From the NCBI GenBank assembly GCA_025774805.1, contig JALGZR010000002.1, positions 1 through 64,000 of the forward strand: DNA of 64,000 nucleotides, written 5' to 3'. This document shows positions 15,786 through 23,198 of the stretch, one piece after another (positions within the stretch are counted from its first letter, which is position 1; every line of letters begins with the position of its first letter). Source of the stretch: a bacterium (lineage in GTDB: Bacteria; ARS69). The position numbers were made by a program, and so were the translations under genes. Under the pieces are notes generated by a model, which saw only the letters and a program-made list of their open reading frames with translations, was not told the DNA's origin and ran no database searches.

Positions 15786-17702
15786 ATGAGCTGGGGTCCC
15801 GGATCTCCCGACTCGACGAAGGAGTCGTGGATCTCGCGTCGTCTCCGGGACCGGGAGCCCGCCCTCGGTCTCGGCCTCTGCTTCGCGGGAATCCTCCTGG
15901 CTCTGATCATCGGGGGCATCTCCTACCGGAACTCGGTCGATGCCGCGCTCGGGGTGGTCCAGAACTCGCAGCTGACCCGGGCGGTCATGATCGCCGAGAT
16001 CATCGACAGGGATTACGACCGCACGCCCGATGATCTCCTGCGCGACATTCGCACGTTCTGGAAGGGCGTCGGGGTCAGAGTTCAGGGCGAGTATCTGTAT
16101 GTGGTCGACGAGGACGGGCGACTGCTACTCCACACCTGGCGCCCGGAAGAGGTCGGCATGGACGTGGGAGAGGTGCGGCTTCTCGATCTGGACGAGAAAC
16201 CGGCCGGGAGTCTGAGATATCGGATCATTTCCAGGACTCCCTACCTCGGATACTACGTCGATCCGGCGGGAGACCTGGAGACGGTCGCTCTCGCCTGGGT
16301 CGCTTCGCGCGATTGGATGATCGGCCTGCACCGCGATCACCAGGCCTCCGTCGACGCGGTCCGGGAGCGCTTCCGTCCGATTCTCCTGAGCTTCCTGCTG
16401 GTGGTCGGGGTCATGATACCCTCCTCCCTTCTCCTGCTGCACGGGATCTTCCGGCGCGACCAGCGCCGTCGCGAGAGGTCGGATCGAGAACGGCACCACC
16501 TCCGGGAGCAGCTGCGTCAGGCGCAACGGATCGAGGCGCTCGGCACGCTCGCGGGGGGAATCGCCCACGACTTCAACAACATCTTGAGCGCGATCATCGG
16601 CAACACTCAGCTCGCGGAAGACAGCGCGAAACGTGGCGCGGATCCGAAGAGCAACCTCGACGCCGTGATCCGCGCGAGTCGACGGGGACAGAGCCTCGTC
16701 GACAAGATCCTCCGCTTCAGTCGCAAGGGAGAGAAGGAGCACCGCCCCGTCCACATGAGAGAGGTCGTCGAGGAGGCGTTGGAGTTGATCGAGGCCACCC
16801 TGCCCCGTTCGATCCGGCTCGTCCGGGAGATCGGCGGGGGTTCCGACGTCATCTTCGGAGACCCGACCTTGATCCGCCAGATCGTGGTGAACCTCTGCTC
16901 GAACGCGATCCAGGCAATGCGCGCGAAAAAGGAGGGGGTCCTCACGGTGAAGGTGTCCCAGGGGGAGGTCGTCCGCGAATCGGGCCAGGCCGCCTCGTTC
17001 CGCTGCGACGGGTGCGAGTACCGCGGACGGGGACTCGCCCAAGTCACCGACTCGGCGCGATCCCGCGAGCGGCCCGTCTGCCTGACCGTCCACGACACGG
17101 GCCACGGCATGTCGAAGGAGGTTCAGAAACGGATCTTCGAGCCCTTCTTCACGACCCGCCCGGTGGGCGAGGGCACGGGACTCGGGCTCTCCGTGGCCTA
17201 CGGAATCGTGGCCGACCACGGGGGCGAGATCTCCGTCAGCAGCCACCCGGAGGTCGGCACCGCCTTCCACGTCTGCCTTCCGGTTCTCCCCGAAACCGTG
17301 GTCGTGGAGGAGAGTCCCCCCGGCCCCATCGTCCGCGGGAAAGAGCACATCCTGCTCGTCGAGGACGACATTTCCGCGATCGGGGTGACCCGCCGGCTAC
17401 TCGAGTCGCTCGGATACCGGGTCACCGTCTGCGCAACCGGTTCCAAGGCGATCGATCTGCTCCGGAGGGATCGGGACGGCATCGATCTCATCTTGACGGG
17501 CCGTCTCGAATCCGGGACCAGCGGAATCGAGGTGGCGCGAGAGGTCCGGGCCACCCGGCCCGACCTTCCCGTTCTCCTCTGCGCCGGCCGGGGCGATCGC
17601 GTCTCCCGGAGTGAGGCGAGGGCGGCCGGCGTCCGGGAGATCCTGCGGCGGCCGATTCCGGTCGAGGAGCTCTCCCGGGTGATGAGGAACGCGCTCGATT
17701 GA
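15786..17702 (+). CDS. Hybrid sensor histidine kinase with a degenerate receiver domain
   Basis: A 638-residue membrane sensor. Order: membrane helix (about 26-46), a Cache-like periplasmic sensor (about 47-205, with YVVDEDGRLLLHT), second helix (206-226), a dimerisation domain with phospho-acceptor His near residue 260 (GIAHDFNNILSAIIGN), a HATPase domain (NLCSNAIQAM, DTGHGMSKE, GEGTGLGLSVAYG) and a C-terminal receiver (about 513-636). The receiver keeps the acidic pair (VEDD) but the phospho-acceptor Asp is Gly572 (DLILTGRLES), the usual Thr is Ala (LLCAGRGD) and the usual Lys is Arg (RRPIP), so it cannot be phosphorylated normally. An insert in the HATPase carries a CDGC pair. No cognate regulator is adjacent. 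Confidence 0.9.
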   Translation: MSWGPGSPDSTKESWISRRLRDREPALGLGLCFAGILLALIIGGISYRNSVDAALGVVQNSQLTRAVMIAEIIDRDYDRTPDDLLRDIRTFWKGVGVRVQGEYLYVVDEDGRLLLHTWRPEEVGMDVGEVRLLDLDEKPAGSLRYRIISRTPYLGYYVDPAGDLETVALAWVASRDWMIGLHRDHQASVDAVRERFRPILLSFLLVVGVMIPSSLLLLHGIFRRDQRRRERSDRERHHLREQLRQAQRIEALGTLAGGIAHDFNNILSAIIGNTQLAEDSAKRGADPKSNLDAVIRASRRGQSLVDKILRFSRKGEKEHRPVHMREVVEEALELIEATLPRSIRLVREIGGGSDVIFGDPTLIRQIVVNLCSNAIQAMRAKKEGVLTVKVSQGEVVRESGQAASFRCDGCEYRGRGLAQVTDSARSRERPVCLTVHDTGHGMSKEVQKRIFEPFFTTRPVGEGTGLGLSVAYGIVADHGGEISVSSHPEVGTAFHVCLPVLPETVVVEESPPGPIVRGKEHILLVEDDISAIGVTRRLLESLGYRVTVCATGSKAIDLLRRDRDGIDLILTGRLESGTSGIEVAREVRATRPDLPVLLCAGRGDRVSRSEARAAGVREILRRPIPVEELSRVMRNALD

Positions 17703-17746
17703 CGGCAGGGGTCGCGCGCGTCGGCCCCGAAGTCACCGCGACACGA

Positions 17747-18622
17747 TCAATACAGCAGCTCGACCCAGCGACGGCCGGCCATCAGCTCGGCCCGGCGACG
17801 CTCCCATTTCTCCTCGGATCCGGCCAGACCCGCGAACACCTTGTCGAGCTCGCTCCGCATCTTCTCGATCCCCGCCACGTAGACGTGGGTCTTCGGATCG
17901 CCCAGCATCCTCCAGAGCTCGTCGCCCCGCTGCGCGATCGTCTCTCCCCAGTCGATCGGGTCGTCCCAGCTCGGCCGCGGGCTCAGCGCCTGGAACGCCT
18001 CGAACGTCTCCTCGTCGTAGAACCGCGGAAAGTCGTTCTTCCGGTCGTTCATGTACAGCATCTCGAGACCGCTCTTGGCCCCGTAGAACAGCCACACGCG
18101 ACCCTTCCAGTCCGGGACGTTCCGGTAGATGTGCTTGACGAAGGCGCGGAACGGTGCGATCCCGGTTCCGCTGCCGATCAGGATCAAGTCGGCGTCCCGT
18201 TCCTCGGGAACCTCGAAGGGCAGACCGTACGGCCCCGTGATCGACAGCTCGTCCCCGGGCTTCAGATCGCAGAGGTAGTTCGACGCGACACCGTCGTACC
18301 GTTCGCCGCTGTACGGGTCGACGTAGCTGCAGCGCCGCACGCAGATCTTGATGCGGGGATTCCCCGACTCCGACCGTTCGGGAAGATCGGCCACGCTGTA
18401 CAGGCGGAAGTGGTACTCCTGTCCGAACTCCGCCGCACCGGGGGCGAGCACCCCGATGCTCTGACCGACCTGATAGGAGAAGTCGGGAAGATCCACGTCG
18501 AGCTCGATCTCCCGGACCTCCTCGTCCGATTGCTCCGAAGTGATGCACTCGCTGGAGACGACCGTCGTCCGGTAGCGCGTCTCGGTGTCGTAGTCGGCCA
18601 GTCGCGTGATCGTTTCGCTCAT
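17747..18622 (-). CDS. Ferredoxin-NADP(+) reductase-like flavoprotein
   Basis: Probably moves electrons between reduced ferredoxin and NAD(P)+. The 291 residues show the plant-type FNR order: FAD-binding RLYSVA (about residue 73), a flavin-side GVASNYLCDLKPGD, the NADP-side GSGTGIAPFR (about 150), VYVAG, and a C-terminal aromatic residue (WVELLY, final Tyr) that in this family stacks on the flavin ring. The start at 18622 follows GGAGGAGG. It is the last gene of the rnfB-PFOR-rnfCDGEA operon, 77 bases after the small Cys-rich gene, suggesting that it connects the ferredoxin pool of this module to NADPH. Confidence 0.82.
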   Translation of the reverse strand: MSETITRLADYDTETRYRTTVVSSECITSEQSDEEVREIELDVDLPDFSYQVGQSIGVLAPGAAEFGQEYHFRLYSVADLPERSESGNPRIKICVRRCSYVDPYSGERYDGVASNYLCDLKPGDELSITGPYGLPFEVPEERDADLILIGSGTGIAPFRAFVKHIYRNVPDWKGRVWLFYGAKSGLEMLYMNDRKNDFPRFYDEETFEAFQALSPRPSWDDPIDWGETIAQRGDELWRMLGDPKTHVYVAGIEKMRSELDKVFAGLAGSEEKWERRRAELMAGRRWVELLY

Positions 18623-18699
18623 GAAACCTCCTCCTCGCGCCGGGGCGGCGAGCCCTGTGGCCGACCGCGCTTGGCGCCGTGGATGACTCGGGCAGACTT

Positions 18700-18900
18700 C
18701 TACCCCGATTCGACTCGGTCCCGCCGTTCCTGCTCGCAGGCCCCCGCCCCCGCACAGCCGCGGCAGCCGAGGCGCCCCGCCAGCGCATCGGGATCGGAAC
18801 CCCGGCAGGGAAAGACCTTCCGCCAGGCGAACTGGATTCCCAACCAGGCGATCATCAGAACCACCATCGCCGCGAGTCCGGTCACGTAGCTCTCCAGCAT
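18700..18900 (-). CDS. Small Cys-rich single-helix membrane protein, NqrM-like
   Basis: A 66-residue protein: an N-terminal membrane helix (residues about 5-27) and a short tail with four cysteines (FPC, LGCRGCAGAGAC). Size, topology and cysteine pattern resemble NqrM, which helps insert the Fe centre between the NqrD and NqrE subunits, homologues of RnfA and RnfE. FeoB-associated Cys-rich membrane proteins look similar, so the name is provisional. It begins four bases after the rnfA stop, in the same operon, which favours a maturation role for the membrane Fe-S centre shared by RnfA and RnfE. Confidence 0.6.
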   Translation of the reverse strand: MLESYVTGLAAMVVLMIAWLGIQFAWRKVFPCRGSDPDALAGRLGCRGCAGAGACEQERRDRVESG

Positions 18901-18904
18901 CCCG

Positions 18905-19486
18905 TCAGCCTCCCAGCCCGGCGAAGCCCATGAAGGCGATCGACAGGAAACCGGCCAGCATCAGCGTCAGCGCGGTTCCCTTGACCACGTCGGAGATCGT
19001 GGCCAGCTCGAGCTTCTCCCTCAGTCCCGCCATCAGAACCAGCGCGATCGTGAATCCCACCCCCGCGCCGAGGGCATAGACGACGCATTGGATGAAGCCG
19101 TATCCCCTGTTCGTCTGAAACAGAGCCAGCCCGAGAATAGCGCAGTTCGTGGTGATCAGCGGCAGGAAGATCCCCAGAGCACGGAAGAGCGCCGGGCTGA
19201 CTTTCTTGATGAACATCTCGACGAGCTGAACCGTGGAGGCGATGACGGCGATGAAGGAGATCAGCCGCAGATAGGGGGCATCGATCGCCGTCAGCAACTG
19301 GTGGATTCCGAAAGCGCACGTCGAGCTGACCAGCATGACGAACGTCACGGCCCCTCCCATTCGGGTCGCCGTCTCCATCTTCCCCGAGACTCCGAGAAAG
19401 GGACAGATGCCCAGGAAGTACGCCAGGACGAAGTTGTTGATCAGGCAGGCGTTTACGAAGATCGACCAGAGGGGATCGCCGATCAT
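18905..19486 (-). CDS. rnfA: Rnf complex membrane subunit A
   Basis: The protein has 193 residues, the same length as Escherichia coli RsxA/RnfA, with six membrane helices. The family Cys motif is present in NNFVLAYFLGICPFLGVS and again in PLITTNCAILGLAL; these cysteines, with those of RnfE, hold an iron-sulfur centre in the membrane that carries electrons across the bilayer. The start at 19486 overlaps the rnfE stop (ATGA). It is the last of the rnf structural genes, followed by the small Cys-rich gene. Confidence 0.95.
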   Translation of the reverse strand: MIGDPLWSIFVNACLINNFVLAYFLGICPFLGVSGKMETATRMGGAVTFVMLVSSTCAFGIHQLLTAIDAPYLRLISFIAVIASTVQLVEMFIKKVSPALFRALGIFLPLITTNCAILGLALFQTNRGYGFIQCVVYALGAGVGFTIALVLMAGLREKLELATISDVVKGTALTLMLAGFLSIAFMGFAGLGG

Positions 19487-20136
19487 GGCGCCGCCTCCTC
19501 GGCCACGGATGCGAGGCGGGCCCCCCGCTCCTTGAGGTGGTTGAACAGGAGGACCCATCCGGCCAGGGCGAAGAACCCCCCGCTCGGGAGAATCATCATC
19601 ACCCAGTCCTGGAATCCGTCGTGGAAGAGGTGGATGCCGAAGAGCGAGCCGCTGCCCAGGATCTCCCGCACCGCTCCCAGGCAGAGCAGTGCGAACGCGA
19701 ACCCGACTCCCATGCCGAGGCCGTCCAGGATCGATCGTCCGATGCCGTTCTTGGAGGCGAACGCCTCGGCGCGCCCGAGAATGAGGCAGTTGACGACGAT
19801 CAGCGAAATGAAGGCGCCGAGCGCCTTGTGCAGTTCGAGGCTGATCGCCTGGATCAGGTACTCCACGATCGTCACGAAGGTCGCGATGACGAGAATGAAG
19901 GTCGCGATCCGCACCTGCTTGGGAATGAAGCGCCGGAGGGAGGAGACCACGAAATTCGACATGACGAGCACGAACAGCGTGGCGAGGCCCATCGCGAGCG
20001 CGTTCCGGGCGGTGTTGGAGACGGCCAGCACCGGACACATGCCCAGGACCTGAACGAAGACCGGGTTCTCCTTCCAGAGCCCCTTGATGAACTCGTCGGT
20101 CCCGCTCTTGGGCTGAAGCGCCGGTCCTCCGGACAT
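19483..20136 (-). CDS. rnfE: Rnf complex membrane subunit E
   Basis: The protein has 217 residues and six membrane helices. It is homologous in fold to RnfA with inverted topology, and has the paired Cys regions VFVQVLGMCPVLAVSNTARNA and ISLIVVNCLILGRAEAFAS that with RnfA ligand the intramembrane Fe-S centre. The C-terminus carries a short charged tail. It starts four bases after the rnfG stop and overlaps rnfA by four bases. Confidence 0.95.
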   Translation of the reverse strand: MSGGPALQPKSGTDEFIKGLWKENPVFVQVLGMCPVLAVSNTARNALAMGLATLFVLVMSNFVVSSLRRFIPKQVRIATFILVIATFVTIVEYLIQAISLELHKALGAFISLIVVNCLILGRAEAFASKNGIGRSILDGLGMGVGFAFALLCLGAVREILGSGSLFGIHLFHDGFQDWVMMILPSGGFFALAGWVLLFNHLKERGARLASVAEEAAP

Positions 20137-20139
20137 CCC

Positions 20140-20826
20140 TCACTCTCCCTCCCCGAAGTCCGCCAGGTTGCGGCGGAGCCGGGGGATCCAGTAGGCCGTG
20201 CTCTTGCTCAATATGTCCGCGATCGCCACCGAGGAGATCGTGGCCCCGGTGATTCCGTCGACCTGCCAGGGGTGCTCCTTCTCTCCGTGCTTCGTCGCCT
20301 CGATCGGGTGGAGGATCTCGGACCGATCCTCGGTCAGGGAGACGTCGAGCCGCCGGAAGTTCTCCAGGAACCCGGCGTCCGTCTCGATCTTGTCTCCCAG
20401 CCCCGGAGTCTCCTTGCTCTCGAGCACACGGAAGCCGACGACCGCGCTCTCGCCCGGAGAGTATCCGTAGAGAATCCGGATGACGTCCTGGTACCCCATG
20501 CCCGAGGCCTCGACCGCGAGTCCGACCAGCTCTCCCTGCTCGTCGTACCCGGCGTAGACGAGAGGCCGACCGGTCTCCTCCCCCGCCGAGACCTCGAAGT
20601 GCTCCTCACTCGTCATCCGAAACGTCTCGCTCGATCGCGCGGCGGGAAGAACCTGGAAGATCGCGCGCCGGAGGGCCTCCGCCTTGTTGCGCTCGATGAT
20701 CGGCCGCGTGATCTGGAACACGCTCACGATCAGCAGACCGCACAGGAGCCCCACTCCCACCATCGCCCGGTACATGTGCCAGACGCGGGGCGGGGCGGCC
20801 GGTCCGATCATCTCCGCCTGGCTCAC
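20140..20826 (-). CDS. rnfG: Rnf complex flavin-binding subunit G
   Basis: A periplasm-facing subunit anchored by one N-terminal helix (GVGLLCGLLIVSVFQIT). The covalent FMN attachment motif is DGITGATISS (Thr of TGAT), normally flavinylated by ApbE; no apbE gene is in the window. The family region SKETPGLGDKI is present. GTG at 20826 is taken as start because it overlaps the rnfD stop as GTGA and has GAGAAGAGGG upstream; ATG at 20811 is an alternative. 228 residues. Confidence 0.93.
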   Translation of the reverse strand: MSQAEMIGPAAPPRVWHMYRAMVGVGLLCGLLIVSVFQITRPIIERNKAEALRRAIFQVLPAARSSETFRMTSEEHFEVSAGEETGRPLVYAGYDEQGELVGLAVEASGMGYQDVIRILYGYSPGESAVVGFRVLESKETPGLGDKIETDAGFLENFRRLDVSLTEDRSEILHPIEATKHGEKEHPWQVDGITGATISSVAIADILSKSTAYWIPRLRRNLADFGEGE

Positions 20827-21848
20827 TCCCTCTTCTCCCGCCCCGAGGTCCCGTAAACGGTCGGTTGGATCATCCCGTCGATGTGCGGTACGATTGCATT
20901 CCCCAAGAGAATTGCGTACATCACTCCCTCGGGCATGCCTCCCCAGACGCGGATCACCACGACGAGGACTCCGATCAGCGCGCCGTAGAGGACGCACCCG
21001 AGGGAGGTCATCGGCGATCCCACCATGTCGGTGGCCATGAAGACGGCGCCGAGCATGAGCCCCCCGGAGAACAGCATGAAGAGAGGCGAGGCGTAGGCCT
21101 GCGAATCCAACGTGTACAGGATTCCCGAGAAGGCGGCGACCGTTCCCAGGATGGCGACCGGGATCCGCCAGTTCATCATGTTGCGCGCGACGAGGTAGAG
21201 ACCCCCGAGCAGGATCAGCAGACTCCCGGTCTCCCCCGTCGACCCGCCGATCATCCCCAGAGCGAGATCCCCGGTCCCGGTCAGCACGCGATCGAACTTC
21301 CAGAGGGCCAGCGGCGTGGCCCCCGTGACGGCATCGTAGACCGGCTCGGTGAACGGAGGAGTCAGGGTGGAAGACGGAAGCGAGGAGAAGCGCCCGGGGG
21401 TGAATCCCGAAATCCAGCTCGTCATCGCGACGGGGAAGGCGGCCTGGAGCACGGCCCTGCCGACCAATGCCGGATTGAAGGGATTGCCTCCGAGTCCGCC
21501 GAAGAGCCACTTCCCCAGCGCCACGCCGATGAATCCACCCACGGCGACCATCCAGAGCGGCAGTCCGGGGGGCAAGGTCAGACCGTAGAGGAGGCCGGTG
21601 ATCGTCACGGACCAGTCCGCGAGCGTGGACGACCTCCGGACGAATCGACAGATCAGGTGCTCGGTGAGCACACAGGAGAGCGTCGCCGTCACGAGAGTGA
21701 GCAGGCCGGCCAGGCCGAAGGCGTACACCGCGAACGCGGTCGTCGGGATCAGCGCGAGCACGACATTGAACATGATCGTGTCGACGCTGTACCCGCTGAG
21801 AATGTGGGGAGACGTCCGGATCTCGAGCGTCTTCGTCAGGGGTGCCAT
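20823..21848 (-). CDS. rnfD: Rnf complex membrane subunit D
   Basis: A 341-residue integral membrane protein with about nine to ten helices. It carries the second covalent FMN site (DAVTGATPLA) and the hallmark LGGNPFNPALVGRA, plus FMATDMVGSPMTSLG. With RnfG it passes electrons across the membrane while ions (Na+ or H+) are pumped. It overlaps rnfC at its start and rnfG at its end by four bases each, indicating strict translational coupling. Confidence 0.96.
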   Translation of the reverse strand: MAPLTKTLEIRTSPHILSGYSVDTIMFNVVLALIPTTAFAVYAFGLAGLLTLVTATLSCVLTEHLICRFVRRSSTLADWSVTITGLLYGLTLPPGLPLWMVAVGGFIGVALGKWLFGGLGGNPFNPALVGRAVLQAAFPVAMTSWISGFTPGRFSSLPSSTLTPPFTEPVYDAVTGATPLALWKFDRVLTGTGDLALGMIGGSTGETGSLLILLGGLYLVARNMMNWRIPVAILGTVAAFSGILYTLDSQAYASPLFMLFSGGLMLGAVFMATDMVGSPMTSLGCVLYGALIGVLVVVIRVWGGMPEGVMYAILLGNAIVPHIDGMIQPTVYGTSGREKRE

Positions 21849-23182
21849 CAGGCCGCTCCCGCCTTGCGGACCGCGGCCTTGGCGTACCGGAACTGGTGCA
21901 CGAGCGGGATGTGGGAAGGGCAGACGAAGGAGCAGGAGCCGCACTCGAAGCAGTCCATCAGGTGGTACTCGTCCGCCATACGCTGGTACTGCGAGCTCTG
22001 CGAGAGGATTCCGAGTTGAGCGGGATTGAGGAAGATGGGACAGGCGTCGACGCAGTACCCGCACCGGATGCAGGGATAGACGTTCCGGTACGTGCGCGTG
22101 GCCTCCTCGTCGTGGAACGCGACGACGCCGGACGTCCCCTTCGTGATCGAGATGTCCAGGCTCGACGCCGCCTGGCCCATCATCGGACCTCCCAGGAAGA
22201 CCCGGTACACGCTCTCGTCGACGCCGGCGCTCTCGAGGAGAAAGCGCAGCGGCGTTCCGATGGGGATGCGGTAATTGCCCTTCCGCCGGACCGCGGGGCC
22301 GGTGATCGTGATCACCCGCTCCTGGATGCCGCGTCCGCGCGGAAGCAGGCGACCGATCTCCGCGGTCGTCGCCACGTTGACGCAGAGTGAGTGCACGTCC
22401 AGGGGGAGGCCGCCGGAGGGCACCTCACGGCCGAGGAGGGCCGCGATCAGCATCTTCTCGGCCCCCTGCGGATACTTGACGCGGAGGACCTCTACCGAGG
22501 CCGGCAAATCCGCCGGGAGCTCCGCTCGCAAGTGCTCGGCGGCGTCGGCCTTGTTCGCCTCCACTCCGATGATCACTCGCTCCGCTCCCGTGACCCGGAG
22601 CAGGTACCGGATCCCGGTGAAGACGTCCTCGCTCTGCTGCAGCATGACCCGGTGATCCGTCGTCAGGTACGGCTCGCACTCGATCCCGTTGATGATCAGG
22701 GTGTCGACGTACTTGTCATCGGGGATCTTGAGCTTGACGTGGGTCGGAAACGCCGCGCCGCCGAGGCCGACGACCCCGGCGTCCTGGATGGCGGCGATGA
22801 TCTCGTCCGGGGTCGCCGTGTCCAGCGAGCACGGCATCCCCTCCATCACTTCCTGCGTGGATCCGGGGTGGGGCTCGAGGTAGACCGACGGGACCATGCG
22901 GCCCGTGATGCTCGGAGCCAGTGCGATCCGGCGCACGACCCCGGAGGCGGGAGCGTGCATCGACACGGAGACGAAGCCGTCGGGGCGGGCGATCCGCTGG
23001 CCCCGCGCCACCTCCTGTCCTTCCACGACGACCGGCTGCGACGGCTTGCCCATGTGCTGGATCAGCGGGATGATCAGCAATGGGGCGAACGGAAACTGCC
23101 GGATGGCGAGTCCGCTCGTCTCGTCCTTCGACTCCGGCGGGTGAACGCCGTGCCGGAACGTCTTCAGCCCCAGCAGTCCCAA
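21848..23182 (-). CDS. rnfC: Rnf complex NADH-oxidoreductase subunit C
   Basis: The cytoplasmic subunit that exchanges electrons with NAD+. The 444 residues include an N-terminal barrel-sandwich region (FRHGVHPPESKDET), the nucleotide/FMN-binding GLGGAAFPTHVKL and INGIECEPYLTTD, and two complete [4Fe-4S] motifs near the C-terminus (CIRCGYCVDACP and CFECGSCSFVCP). The TTG at 23182 is taken as start, with GGGG just upstream. It follows the stop of the giant PFOR gene by 16 bases, so PFOR lies between rnfB and rnfC in one transcript. Confidence 0.95.
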   Translation of the reverse strand: MGLLGLKTFRHGVHPPESKDETSGLAIRQFPFAPLLIIPLIQHMGKPSQPVVVEGQEVARGQRIARPDGFVSVSMHAPASGVVRRIALAPSITGRMVPSVYLEPHPGSTQEVMEGMPCSLDTATPDEIIAAIQDAGVVGLGGAAFPTHVKLKIPDDKYVDTLIINGIECEPYLTTDHRVMLQQSEDVFTGIRYLLRVTGAERVIIGVEANKADAAEHLRAELPADLPASVEVLRVKYPQGAEKMLIAALLGREVPSGGLPLDVHSLCVNVATTAEIGRLLPRGRGIQERVITITGPAVRRKGNYRIPIGTPLRFLLESAGVDESVYRVFLGGPMMGQAASSLDISITKGTSGVVAFHDEEATRTYRNVYPCIRCGYCVDACPIFLNPAQLGILSQSSQYQRMADEYHLMDCFECGSCSFVCPSHIPLVHQFRYAKAAVRKAGAA

Positions 23183-23198
23183 TTCCCCGGCCCCGGCG

